This document shows positions 45,002 to 56,442 of a DNA stretch of 64,000 nt, in pieces. A model generated the notes under the pieces. The model ran no database searches, had not been told where the DNA came from, and saw only the letters and a list, made by a program, of their open reading frames with translations. Source of the DNA: Ancylobacter sp. Lp-2 (GTDB taxonomy: Bacteria; Pseudomonadota; Alphaproteobacteria; Rhizobiales; Xanthobacteraceae); NCBI RefSeq assembly GCF_020523795.1, contig NZ_JAJALI010000002.1, positions 493,690-557,689 of the forward strand, in the 5' to 3' direction. How positions within the stretch are numbered: the first letter of the stretch is position 1; every line of letters starts with the position of its first letter. The position numbers and the translations under genes were made by a program.

Positions 45002-45987
45002 GGGCACCGAATGGCGTTCCTGGCCGCCGGCACGTCAGTTTCGGCCGCACCTTGCAGGCGCACGCCTCGCCGTTCTCGGGTCCCCGCGGCCCACACCCGA
45101 TCGAGGACGGCAGGCCCAGCCGCACATTGCCCCGAACTTCAGGCTTCGTCGGAGCTGTTTCGAAGCCGCGCAAGCCCGGCTGATCCGTAGCGCCGTCTCG
45201 CACGTGCCGCAGACGCCCCTTCATTGAGGGGCGTCTGCGGCATCGCCCTGAATCCAGGGAGGCACGGCGGCGGATTTCCGGCCCCGCCCGGCGAGAGGAG
45301 CAACCGCCGACATGAGCGCGCGACCAGGAATGGCCGCTCATCTCCCGGCGCTGCGGCACAAGCCGCGCGGCATGTCGCCGATGAAATGGCGGGGGCTCAA
45401 CGGCATTCTGGCGCCCCCGCAACGCCGGAGCCGCGGCTCGCGCTCCCTCCGCGACCACATTCCGAATGGGCGAACCGGCGGGTCTTTCGGCCCTGCGGGA
45501 GACGGTCCCGGCACCTCCAACCGCGCCTCATCAGGGCAGGCAGTTCCCGCCCGCCGGGAGCCCCGGTCCAAAGACGCCGGGGAACGCTTCCGATGCATGG
45601 CACGCTCCCCGAGCGGCCGACCACCCGGAGCCATGCCGGGTCGATGCCGAGGCTCGTTCGATCCGGTTTCATCCTGACCGTTTGGCAGCCTGCGCTTCCC
45701 CGCCGCGGCAAGACCCCTGACGCCCGCTCACCCGGCCGGCTCCCGTTCACCGACAGCGACTGCGAGACCGATGCCATCCGGCCCAGCGCGATATCTTCGC
45801 CGGTCCGGCCACATCACCCACTGACGCCCTCTTGCCTTTCAGCCCATCACCCGCCATCAGCGGCGCCCGCCGCGCGTTCAACCGCACGAGGCCGTTCCCC
45901 GCCCCTGACAACCGGCATCCGATAAACGTCCACGCGGCCTCACCCCCGCCGCCATCCCAACTGGATCAGGGCGCCCGGCGCCGCAAG
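45002..45987. other. Gene-poor tract right of the FlbD-like gene
   Basis: Nearly 1 kb without supported genes; open frames on both strands give low-complexity Arg/Pro/Ser translations. It includes the perfect inverted repeat at 45205-45242. The right end adjoins the stop codon of the channel gene. Confidence 0.55.
45205..45242. terminator. Perfect 15-bp inverted repeat
   Basis: TGCCGCAGACGCCCC, TTCATTGA, GGGGCGTCTGCGGCA: a perfect 15-bp stem with an 8-base loop, about 200 bases past the FlbD-like gene. There is no T-tract on either side. It may be a rho-independent-like end for the small gene, or a remnant of a mobile element. Confidence 0.6.
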
Positions 45988-47238
45988 CTAGGCGCTCGCG
46001 TCCTTATCGGGCACCTCGCCGGCGGCAATGTCGCTGCGTCGCGTGACGGAGCGCGGCCCCTCTTCTTCCTTCGCCATGCTGCGGATGCGCTGGCCGATAT
46101 CCGGATGGTGGCGGATCACTTCGGCCAGATCATCGGCATCCAGCACGAGCAGCATGCACCGACGGCGGGCGCGGGCGGTGGCGGCGCGGCGGGTGCTGTG
46201 GAGCAGCGCCATTTCGCCGAAGAACTGCCCCCTACCCAGCATCGCGGTTTCGTCGCCGAACTCCAGCTCCACCTCGCCGGATGCGATGAAATACATCGAA
46301 CGCGCCTGCTCGCCGCGCCGAACGATGATCTCCCCGGACTGCGCCGTGTGCGCGGACAGCACCTTGTGGATCTCGCCGATCGCCGCGGCATCGAGATCGG
46401 CGAACAGCGGCACCCGTGCCAGCATGCCCCAGGTGATGACGAAATCTCGCCGCTTGATGACGTCGACGAAGGCCGTGGCGATGATGCCGACCGGCAGCGC
46501 GATCATGATGATGCCGGTCAGCATGGTCAGACCGGCGATCACCCGGCCGCCGGCGGTGATCGGATAGACGTCCCCATAGCCGACCGTGGTGACCGTCGCT
46601 ATGGCCCACCACATTGCCAGCGGGATCGACCCCAGACGGTCCGGCTGCACCGAGCCTTCCGCCACATACATCGCCGAAGCGGCGACCAATACCGCCGCCA
46701 CCAGCAGCCACAGGCAGGCCAGCAGCGATTGGCGCTCCGCCCGCAACACCTCGAAAAGTGATTGCATGCCAGGCGAATACCGCGCGAGCTTCACAAATCG
46801 CATCAAGCGCAGGATCGCAAGGGTGCGTAGGTCGACACCCCACAACGCCGATACCGCGAAAGGCAGCCACGCGGCCAGATCCACCAACGCCGGCAGCGTG
46901 CGCGCGTAGCGCCAGCGTGCAATGCGATGGGCAAGACCGCGATAGCGCGGATCCTCCGGCGCGATCCACAGCCGCACTGCATATTCCAGCGCGAACGCGA
47001 TCAGGGAAAACGTCTCGAAGCCCCGCAGCGCCACGGCATCGTGCAGCATCAGTCTCGGCACGGTCTCCAGCACGGCGGCGAGCACATTGCCGAGCACCAG
47101 AGCGACCAAGGCGCCATTGACCGCCCGCCCGACACGATCCTCCGAGCTGCTCCCCTCCAGAAGCTCGTAGAGCCGCCGGCGGACCCCGCGGCGGCGAGTG
47201 CTGGACCACCAGCGAACATGCTGCCTGCGGGACGCCAT
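45988..47238 (-). CDS. Cyclic nucleotide-gated potassium channel, MloK1-like
   Basis: 416-residue six-helix channel with a C-terminal cyclic-nucleotide-binding domain. S1 about 38-60, S2 about 72-92, S4-like ILRLMRFVKLARYS at 142-155 (few charges), S5 about 170-192, pore helix and selectivity filter TVGYGD at 218-223, S6 about 232-260. A short linker leads to a CNBD at about 275-385, whose phosphate-binding cassette FGEMALLHSTRRAATARA (340-357) has the conserved Glu and Arg. Organisation matches Mesorhizobium MloK1, including the absence of a long C-linker. It should conduct K+ and respond to cAMP. The last 25 residues are charged and unstructured. Confidence 0.93.
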   Translation of the reverse strand: MASRRQHVRWWSSTRRRGVRRRLYELLEGSSSEDRVGRAVNGALVALVLGNVLAAVLETVPRLMLHDAVALRGFETFSLIAFALEYAVRLWIAPEDPRYRGLAHRIARWRYARTLPALVDLAAWLPFAVSALWGVDLRTLAILRLMRFVKLARYSPGMQSLFEVLRAERQSLLACLWLLVAAVLVAASAMYVAEGSVQPDRLGSIPLAMWWAIATVTTVGYGDVYPITAGGRVIAGLTMLTGIIMIALPVGIIATAFVDVIKRRDFVITWGMLARVPLFADLDAAAIGEIHKVLSAHTAQSGEIIVRRGEQARSMYFIASGEVELEFGDETAMLGRGQFFGEMALLHSTRRAATARARRRCMLLVLDADDLAEVIRHHPDIGQRIRSMAKEEEGPRSVTRRSDIAAGEVPDKDASA

Positions 47239-47291
47239 GCGCCGGTCACTCTCCGAAAACCGCCTCGAACCGCCGCGGCCCGGGCTTCCCG

Positions 47292-49943
47292 TCAGTCGGC
47301 GAGCGCGGCTTCGATGGCCTCGAGCGCCGCCGACGCCTGGGCGCCGTCCGGTCCGCCGGCCTGCGCCATGTCGGCCCGGCCGCCGCCGCCCTTGCCGCCG
47401 AGCGCCTCGGCGCCGCGGCGCACCAGAGCCACCGCGTCGTAGCGATCGGTCAGGTCCGGCGTCACGCCGACCACCAGACCGGCCCGCCCCTCCTCGGTCA
47501 CCGCGACGATGGCCACGATGCCGGAGCCGAGCCGCTTCTTGCCCTCGTCGGCAAGGCTCTTGAGGTCCTTGAGATCGATGCCGGAGACCTGCCGCGCCAG
47601 CAGCTTGACAGAACCGACCGTGCGCGCGGGCTCCTCGCTGGCCTCGCCGCCGCCCATCGCCAGCCGCCGACGCGCCTCCGCGAGCTCGCGCTCCAGCTTG
47701 CGGCGCTCCTCGACCAACTGGGCGACACGCGCCTCGACCTCGCCGACCGGCGCCTTCAGCACCGCCGCCGTCGCTTGCAGCGCCTTGTTCTGCGCATCGA
47801 GATGATGGCGCGCCGCATCCGCGGTCATCGCTTCGAGGCGCCGCACGCCGGCACCAACCGCACTCTCGCCGAGCACGGTGACGAGGCCGATATCGCCGGT
47901 CCGGCTCACATGGGTGCCGCCGCAGAGCTCCACCGAATACGGCGCGCCATTACCGGCATCGGTGCCCATGGAGACGACCCGCACCTCATCGCCGTATTTC
48001 TCGCCGAACAGCGCCCGCGCTCCCGAGGCGATGGCGTCGTCGACCGCCATCAGTCGCGTCTCGACCGGCTCGTTGCGCAGGATCACCGCGTTGGCGATGT
48101 CGGCAACCTCGGTGATTTCCGCCTCGCTCAGCGGCTTGGGATGACTGAAATCGAAGCGCAGCCGGTCCGGGCCGACCATCGACCCCTTCTGTGCCACATG
48201 ATCGCCGAGCACGCGCCGCAGCGCTTCGTGCAGCAGATGCGTCGCCGAATGATTGGCGCGGATGGCGCTGCGGCGGGAGTGATCGACATCGAGCGCCAGC
48301 GCGGCGCCGAGCGTCAGCGTGCCGCTCTCCACCTCGACCTCGTGCACGAAGACGTCACCGAGCTTCTTCTGGGTGTCGACGACGCGCGCTTTGACCCCGC
48401 CCTCGCCGGTCAAGATGCCGACATCGCCGAGCTGGCCGCCGGATTCGCCGTAGAACGGCGTCTGGTTGAGCACCACGAGGCCGCGGCCGCCAGTGCCGAT
48501 CTCCGGTACCTCGACACCCTCAGCCACCAGGGCAACGACCGAACCCTCGGCCGTCTCGGTGCCGTAGCCGAGAAATTCGGTCGCCCCGACCTTCTCGCGG
48601 ATGCCAAACCAGACGGCATCGGTCGCCGCCTCGCCCGACCCCGACCACGACGCCCGGGCTTCCGCCCGCTGGCGCTCCATCGCAGTATCGAACGCACCGG
48701 TGTCGACACTGATGCCACGGGCGCGCAGCGCGTCCTCGGTCAGGTCGAGCGGGAAGCCATAGGTGTCGTAAAGTTTGAAGGCGGTCTCGCCGGAAAATTT
48801 GGCGCCGTCGCCGAGGCCTTCGCTTTCCGTCTCCAAAATCGACAGGCCGCGCTCCAGCGTCTTGCGGAAGCGCGTCTCCTCGAGGCGCAGCGTCTCGGTC
48901 ACCAGCGCTTCGGCGCGCACGATCTCGGGATAGGCACGCCCCATCTCGCGCACCAGCACCGGCACCAGGCGGTGCATCAGTGGGTCGCGGGCACCGAGCA
49001 GCTGGGCATGGCGCATGGCGCGACGCATGATGCGGCGCAGCACATAGCCGCGCCCTTCATTGGACGGCAGGACGCCATCGGCCACGAGGAAGGTCGCGGC
49101 GCGCAAATGGTCGGCGATGACGCGATGGCTGGCCTTTTGCGGGCCATCCGCCGCGATGTCGGTGAGATCCTCGACCGCGCCGGTCAAGGCGCGCATCAGG
49201 TCGATCTCGTAATTGTCGTGCGTGCCCTGCAGCACCGCTGAAATACGCTCGAGCCCCATGCCGGTGTCGATCGACGGCCGCGGCAGGTTGATGCGCTCGC
49301 CGCCCGGCAGTTGCTCGAACTGCATGAAGACGAGGTTCCAGATCTCGATGAAACGGTCGCCATCCGCATCCGCCGAGCCGGGCGGGCCACCGGGAATATG
49401 CGCGCCATGATCGTAGAAGATCTCCGAACAGGGACCGCAGGGGCCGGTATCGCCCATCTGCCAGAAATTATCCGAGGTTGGGATGCGGATGATCTTGCTG
49501 TCCGACAGGCCGGCGATCTTCTTCCACAGGTCGAACGCCTCGTCGTCCTCATGGTACACAGTCACCAGCAGCTTCTCGACCGGAAGCTCGAACTCGCGGG
49601 TGATCAGGTTCCAGGCGAACTCGATGGCATTCTCCTTGAAATAGTCGCCGAAGGAGAAATTACCGAGCATCTCGAAGAAGGTGTGATGCCGGGCGGTGTA
49701 GCCGACATTGTCGAGATCGTTGTGCTTGCCACCGGCGCGCACGCATTTCTGCGAGGTAGCCGCCCGTGAATAGGGACGCTTCTCCATGCCGGTGAAGACG
49801 TTCTTGAACTGCACCATCCCGGCATTGGTGAACATCAATGTCGGGTCGTTGCGCGGCACGAGCGGCGATGACTCCACCACCTGATGGCCGTTCTTCGCGA
49901 AATAATCGAGGAAGGTCGACCTGATTTCGTTGACGCCGCTCAT
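47292..49943 (-). CDS. alaS: Alanyl-tRNA synthetase
   Basis: 883-residue class II synthetase that charges tRNA-Ala. N-terminal catalytic domain starts [23 protein letters not shown] and has [13 protein letters not shown] and [36 protein letters not shown] lies in the tRNA-recognition region. Editing-domain zinc/active-site motifs are [12 protein letters not shown] (H-x-x-x-H near 570) and [13 protein letters not shown] near 675. The C-terminal oligomerisation domain has a coiled coil ([20 protein letters not shown]). It follows recA by 191 bases on the same strand, a conserved neighbourhood in alphaproteobacteria. Confidence 0.97.
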   Translation of the reverse strand: MSGVNEIRSTFLDYFAKNGHQVVESSPLVPRNDPTLMFTNAGMVQFKNVFTGMEKRPYSRAATSQKCVRAGGKHNDLDNVGYTARHHTFFEMLGNFSFGDYFKENAIEFAWNLITREFELPVEKLLVTVYHEDDEAFDLWKKIAGLSDSKIIRIPTSDNFWQMGDTGPCGPCSEIFYDHGAHIPGGPPGSADADGDRFIEIWNLVFMQFEQLPGGERINLPRPSIDTGMGLERISAVLQGTHDNYEIDLMRALTGAVEDLTDIAADGPQKASHRVIADHLRAATFLVADGVLPSNEGRGYVLRRIMRRAMRHAQLLGARDPLMHRLVPVLVREMGRAYPEIVRAEALVTETLRLEETRFRKTLERGLSILETESEGLGDGAKFSGETAFKLYDTYGFPLDLTEDALRARGISVDTGAFDTAMERQRAEARASWSGSGEAATDAVWFGIREKVGATEFLGYGTETAEGSVVALVAEGVEVPEIGTGGRGLVVLNQTPFYGESGGQLGDVGILTGEGGVKARVVDTQKKLGDVFVHEVEVESGTLTLGAALALDVDHSRRSAIRANHSATHLLHEALRRVLGDHVAQKGSMVGPDRLRFDFSHPKPLSEAEITEVADIANAVILRNEPVETRLMAVDDAIASGARALFGEKYGDEVRVVSMGTDAGNGAPYSVELCGGTHVSRTGDIGLVTVLGESAVGAGVRRLEAMTADAARHHLDAQNKALQATAAVLKAPVGEVEARVAQLVEERRKLERELAEARRRLAMGGGEASEEPARTVGSVKLLARQVSGIDLKDLKSLADEGKKRLGSGIVAIVAVTEEGRAGLVVGVTPDLTDRYDAVALVRRGAEALGGKGGGGRADMAQAGGPDGAQASAALEAIEAALAD

Positions 49944-50134
49944 CGAACACTGCCCGTAGAAAATAGACCACCGGCAGGTCCGCCGGCCCGCGCCGGAGCG
50001 GCGCGCGCACCGGTTCTAACGACGCCGCAATAGCTTGTCCAGAAAGGCCGCGTGCCCGGCCACCCCCGTCCACGACCGAAGGGCGAACCGGCCGCAAGGA
50101 CCGGTTGCCTTCGGGCGAGACAGCTCGAACAGGC

Positions 50135-51211
<1,077 letters not shown>

Positions 51212-51277
51212 TGCCGGGCTCCGGGTCGCAAGCAAGTGTTTTGCGGTGATTTCGTCAATGTACCTTGTTTGTTCCAT

Positions 51278-51292
51278 GTTCGCAATATGTTC
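51278..51292 (-). promoter_or_regulatory. LexA (SOS) box upstream of recA
   Basis: GTTCGCAATATGTTC on the plus strand, GAAC-N7-GAAC in the direction of recA. This is the direct-repeat operator used by alphaproteobacterial LexA, in contrast to the enterobacterial palindrome. A further GTTC with 3-base spacing precedes it on the plus strand at 51271. Confidence 0.85.
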
Positions 51293-51381
51293 TATTTTGC
51301 CCGACATGTTCCCGCCTTCGCCTCGGGCATCCCGGAAACGCAGCCCACACAACGACAGGCGGACGCCGCGCAGGCCAGCGT

Positions 51382-52605
51382 TCAGACCACCAAGTCCTTC
51401 AGCGGCACCAACGCCGGCGTATCGGGAAACACCTCGCGCGCGAGATAGCCGGCCGGCGCGCCGAACAGGTCGGCGAGGATGCCCTTGGCCACCGCGCGCA
51501 CGTCGGTGGTCGGGCGCAAATCGCGCCCGTCCAGCAACGCGGCGTCGGACAGGCCGGGCCAATCGGCGATCACCCGGCCGCCGCGAATGGCGCCGCCGGC
51601 CAGCAGCACCACCGTGCCGGTGCCGTGATCGGTGCCGCGCGTGCCGTTGATGGCCGCGGTGCGGCCGAATTCCGTCACCACCATCAGCGCCGTGTCCCGC
51701 CATTTCGGGCCGAGCGTCTCGGCGAAGACGCCGATGGCGTCGTCGAGCCCGCGCAGGCGGTTGGCGAGCTGCCCCTTCACCCCACCCTCATTGGCATGGG
51801 TGTCCCATCCCTCGAAGGCGAGGCCGGCAATGCGCGGGCCCTCCTCCTGCGCCAGCAGGCGAGCGGCGCCGAGCGCGGTCCGGCTCATCCCCTTCGGGTC
51901 GGCGGGGCCGCCCTCGCGGCGGATCGCCGGGCCGTTCATCGCGATGAGGTCCTCGGTCTTCAGCCCCTCGACCAGCATGCGGTGCAGCCCGGGATCGCGC
52001 TCGGCATAGAGCGCGGCGAGACGGTCGGCCAGGTCGTCGCCGGCCGGCGGCAGCACCGCCGGGCTCCAGCCCAGCACCGGTGCCGGCCCGCGCACCACCA
52101 GCGGCGCCACCGGCCCGACGCCGAGCGCGCCCGCCGCCGCGATGCGCCCGCCCGCCGGCAGCCCGGCGAGGAAGCGGTTCAGCCAGCCGGTCTCGGTGCG
52201 GCCCGGCGCCGGCTGGCCGCTCTCCAGCACGTCCTGGCCGTCGAAATGCGAGCGCTCGCGATAGCCGGTCGCCGCCGCGTGGACGACGCTCGCCTGCCCG
52301 GCCTTGTAGAGCCGGGCGAAGTTCGGCATCGAGGGATGCAGCGCGAAGAAGCCGTCGAGCGGCAGGGCCGGGATCTCGCCGTCGAGCGCCAGCGCGAGGT
52401 CGCCATGCAGGCCGGCATAGGCGGGATCGCCCACCGGCGCCACCGTGGCGAGCCCGTCCAGCGCCCCGCGCAGCACGATGCAGACGAAGCGCGCGTCCCG
52501 CCCGCCCGCCGCGAAGGCGAGGCGCGGCATGAAGGCCCAGGCGAACAGCGCACCGGAGGTGCCCAGCACCGCGCGGCGGGAGAGCGAGGTCTCGCACAGA
52601 TCCAC
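51382..52605 (-). CDS. DUF1501 protein, Tat-exported
   Basis: 407-residue protein of the DUF1501 family (sulfatase-like/alkaline phosphatase superfamily fold). A twin-arginine signal is visible: [20 protein letters not shown] near residues 8-27. The fold is supported by [21 protein letters not shown] near 40-60 and by [20 protein letters not shown] near 305-324, a typical late DUF1501 block. The GTG at 52605 is chosen because GAGGAG lies 8 bases upstream. It starts two bases after the DUF1800 stop; the two families are nearly always paired. No activity is established for the pair. Confidence 0.88.
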   Translation of the reverse strand: MDLCETSLSRRAVLGTSGALFAWAFMPRLAFAAGGRDARFVCIVLRGALDGLATVAPVGDPAYAGLHGDLALALDGEIPALPLDGFFALHPSMPNFARLYKAGQASVVHAAATGYRERSHFDGQDVLESGQPAPGRTETGWLNRFLAGLPAGGRIAAAGALGVGPVAPLVVRGPAPVLGWSPAVLPPAGDDLADRLAALYAERDPGLHRMLVEGLKTEDLIAMNGPAIRREGGPADPKGMSRTALGAARLLAQEEGPRIAGLAFEGWDTHANEGGVKGQLANRLRGLDDAIGVFAETLGPKWRDTALMVVTEFGRTAAINGTRGTDHGTGTVVLLAGGAIRGGRVIADWPGLSDAALLDGRDLRPTTDVRAVAKGILADLFGAPAGYLAREVFPDTPALVPLKDLVV

Positions 52606-52607
52606 GG

Positions 52608-54077
52608 CTATCTCCTCTGGAATTCCGGCGCCATCAGCAGAAGCGCGATCGCCTGCGGCCGGCTCTCGGCGCGGCGCAGCGTCTGCAGGGTTTCTCCCGA
52701 TGCCGTCGAGCCGAAGGCGGCTTCGGCGAGCGCCATCGGCTCGGTGGCGCCGGCCGCCCGGCCGATCTGGTCGGCCACATCCAGGCGGGTCTTGATGCCG
52801 GTCGGCGACAGCCACGCATCGCTGCGGTCGGCGAACCCCTTGGGGCTGCCGGGGTTCCACATGGGCTGGCCCAAGGCGACGAGCTGGCCGAGCGCACCCT
52901 TGACCTGGTCCGGCTTGCCGGTCAGCCGCAGCGCCGCGAACAGGAATTCCTGCGGCGAGCGCATCTTCGTCGCCGGCGCGTCCCAGGCCTCCGGCGAATC
53001 GATCAGCACCCGGGCGAGTTCTCGTAGATCGCCGCCGCTGGTGCGGAAGCTCATGGCCAGCCGGTCCACCAGCGCCGCCGGCGGATCGTCGGCGACGAAA
53101 TGCGCGGCGAATTTGCGGGCGATGTGGCGGGCGGTGGCCGGATGCGCCGCCAGCGACAGCAGCGCCGCCTCACCCTGGTCGAGGCCGTCATCCGCATAGG
53201 TGCGGCCGAGCAGCGTCTGCTCGCCGGGTTCGTGGCGGACCGGCGCGAAGGTGAAGCGTCCCCCATACAGGCCGTCCTCGTCCGCCGAGGCCACCGTCCA
53301 GCCGGTAAGGATGCGGGCAAGCGCGGTGACGTCGGCCTGCGTGTAGCCGCCGTCGACGCCGAGCGTGTGCAGCTCCAGCATCTCGCGCGCCAGGTTCTCG
53401 TTGAGGCCGCGTTTGTTCTTCAACGCCGCGTTGGAGGTCGGGCCGATGGACTGGTTGTTGTCGAGATAGAACAGCATCGCCGGGTGCTGCTCGACCGCCT
53501 TCAGCATGTCGGCGAAACGGCCGAGCACATGCGGCCGGATCGCCTCGCGCTCGAAGGCGCCGGCGGCGCTGCGCACCGAGCCGTCCTTCAGCGCGATGGC
53601 GAAGTGATTCGCCCAGAACATCACCAGCCGCTCGGTGAACCCCGTTGGCGTGTCGTGCAGGCGGATGAGCCGCGCCGCCACCTCCTGCTCATACATCGGG
53701 ACATCGGGTGAGGGGCCGGCGCCGTTCCCGGCCATGGCGGGCGCCGCCATTGATCCGTCCATCGCCATGGCCGGCTGCGTCCTTGCCGATCCCGGCGGCG
53801 CATCCCGGCGCAGGGCGACCGCCACGGCGCCCGGCCGCTCCTCCTCGGCCGACCGCTGCTGGCGCGCACGGGTCACGGCGCGCTGATAGGCGGCGAAACG
53901 GGCAATCCCCTGCTGGCTGGTCGGCAGCCGGGCATCGTCCAGCCGGAGGGCGGCCGGCTGCGCCAGCTCCGCGATGAGCGCGCCGCGCGGGTCGGAGCGG
54001 ATGCGTGAGAGATCGCCGGGGCGGGGGCCGAGCCCGAAGCGGCAAAGGGCGGTAAGCGCGACGCGGTCGTCGGACAT
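52608..54077 (-). CDS. DUF1800 protein
   Basis: 489-residue partner of the DUF1501 protein. Family blocks: ALTALCRFGLGPRPGDL at the start, VMFWANHFAIALKDG near 185-200, MLFYLDNNQSIGPTS near 240, LNENLAREMLELHTLGVDGG near 262-281, ILTGWTV, and RKFAAHFVADDPP. A disordered Ala/Met/Pro-rich insert lies at about 100-135. The ATG at 54077 follows a GGGG-rich weak ribosome-binding site. There is no obvious signal peptide, although family members are often reported as exported. The function is unknown; the pair may process or assemble extracytoplasmic material. Confidence 0.87.
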   Translation of the reverse strand: MSDDRVALTALCRFGLGPRPGDLSRIRSDPRGALIAELAQPAALRLDDARLPTSQQGIARFAAYQRAVTRARQQRSAEEERPGAVAVALRRDAPPGSARTQPAMAMDGSMAAPAMAGNGAGPSPDVPMYEQEVAARLIRLHDTPTGFTERLVMFWANHFAIALKDGSVRSAAGAFEREAIRPHVLGRFADMLKAVEQHPAMLFYLDNNQSIGPTSNAALKNKRGLNENLAREMLELHTLGVDGGYTQADVTALARILTGWTVASADEDGLYGGRFTFAPVRHEPGEQTLLGRTYADDGLDQGEAALLSLAAHPATARHIARKFAAHFVADDPPAALVDRLAMSFRTSGGDLRELARVLIDSPEAWDAPATKMRSPQEFLFAALRLTGKPDQVKGALGQLVALGQPMWNPGSPKGFADRSDAWLSPTGIKTRLDVADQIGRAAGATEPMALAEAAFGSTASGETLQTLRRAESRPQAIALLLMAPEFQRR

Positions 54078-54226
54078 GCGAACGGCCCCTGGATGAGCGC
54101 GGGATCCTCCACGCGCCGCCGGCATCGGACGGTGCGGCAAGTCTCCGTACGATACGTCGCGGTGCACCGCACCTTGCCCCGAGCCGGAACGGTGCGTGGC
54201 ATTTGAGGCGATTTGGCGGCTGTCGC

Positions 54227-55633
<1,407 letters not shown>

Positions 55634-55726
55634 GGCAATGCGGTCACGGCGATAGGAGACTCGGGGAGGGCTCAGCCAGATGGCGAAGCGCCGGCATCAG
55701 AACCCCGGCACGATGACAGGGAGACG

Positions 55727-56137
55727 TCAGGCGTCGCCCTCCCCGTCTTCACCCACGGCCGGCTCCTCATAGAGTTCCAGCGGCAGGCCGTCGGGATCGG
55801 CGAAGAAGGTGAACCGCCGCCCGGTATAGGGATCGACCCGCACCGGCTCGACAGCGATGCCGAGGCCGGCAAGCCGCGCGACATCCCGGTCAAGCGCCTC
55901 GGTCGCAAAAGCCAGATGACGCAGCCCGCAGGCCTCCGGCCGGCTGGGGCGTGGCGCCGGATCGGGAAAGGAGAACAGCTCCAGCCGGGCATTGCCGGCG
56001 TCGAGGTCGCATTTCCACGAGCCGCGCTCGGCGCGGAATGCCTCGTGGAGCACCGGAAATCCCAGCGTCTCGCCATAGAAGCGCCGGGAGCGCTCATAGT
56101 CCGAGCAGATGATCGCGATGTGATGAACGCTCCGCAT
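55727..56137 (-). CDS. VOC-family protein, YaeR-like
   Basis: 136-residue glyoxalase-fold protein. HHIAIICSDYERSRRFYGET at 5-24, WKCDLDAGNARLELFSFP near 41-58, RPEACGLRHLAF near 66-77 and DPYTGRRFTFFADPDGLPLE near 101-120 follow E. coli YaeR closely. Metal ligands expected from the fold are H5 or H6, E53, H74 and E120. It is a metal-dependent lyase or isomerase-like protein without an established substrate. The gene stands alone after the chromate transporter. Confidence 0.9.
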   Translation of the reverse strand: MRSVHHIAIICSDYERSRRFYGETLGFPVLHEAFRAERGSWKCDLDAGNARLELFSFPDPAPRPSRPEACGLRHLAFATEALDRDVARLAGLGIAVEPVRVDPYTGRRFTFFADPDGLPLELYEEPAVGEDGEGDA

Positions 56138-56442
56138 GAGCCGATCCTATCCGGAGTCGGACGGGATGGAACGCCAAGATTACAGCTGCAACGAAGTTGA
56201 GCGGCGGAGGGACTTTCCTACCCGTGGTCGCAAGGTAAAGATCGATCATCACGAGGCGGGCGGAGCACTGTGAATCGCCCGCCGCGCAGCGTCGCCCGCC
56301 CGTCCGCCCGATCTGCCTGAGATGCGTACAGGGAGATGCCCGCGCCTCCCGTGCGAATTCGCAACGGATCGCTTCGCACAAATCGTCGTCGTGCACTAGA
56401 ACTATGCAGGCGACGCCAATCTCGCGTGAAAGGAGTGTTCAT
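56138..56442. other. Divergent promoter region between the VOC gene and the peptide importer
   Basis: 305 bases between divergent starts, so promoters for both directions are expected. No repeated operator or sigma-54-type element is seen. AAAGGAGTG just before 56443 is the ribosome-binding site of the binding protein. Confidence 0.5.

Noticed and set aside
51212..51703. Upstream extension of the recA frame by 164 codons
   Set aside because: It would cross the LexA box and the DUF1501 gene; the internal ATG at 51211 matches known RecA N-termini.
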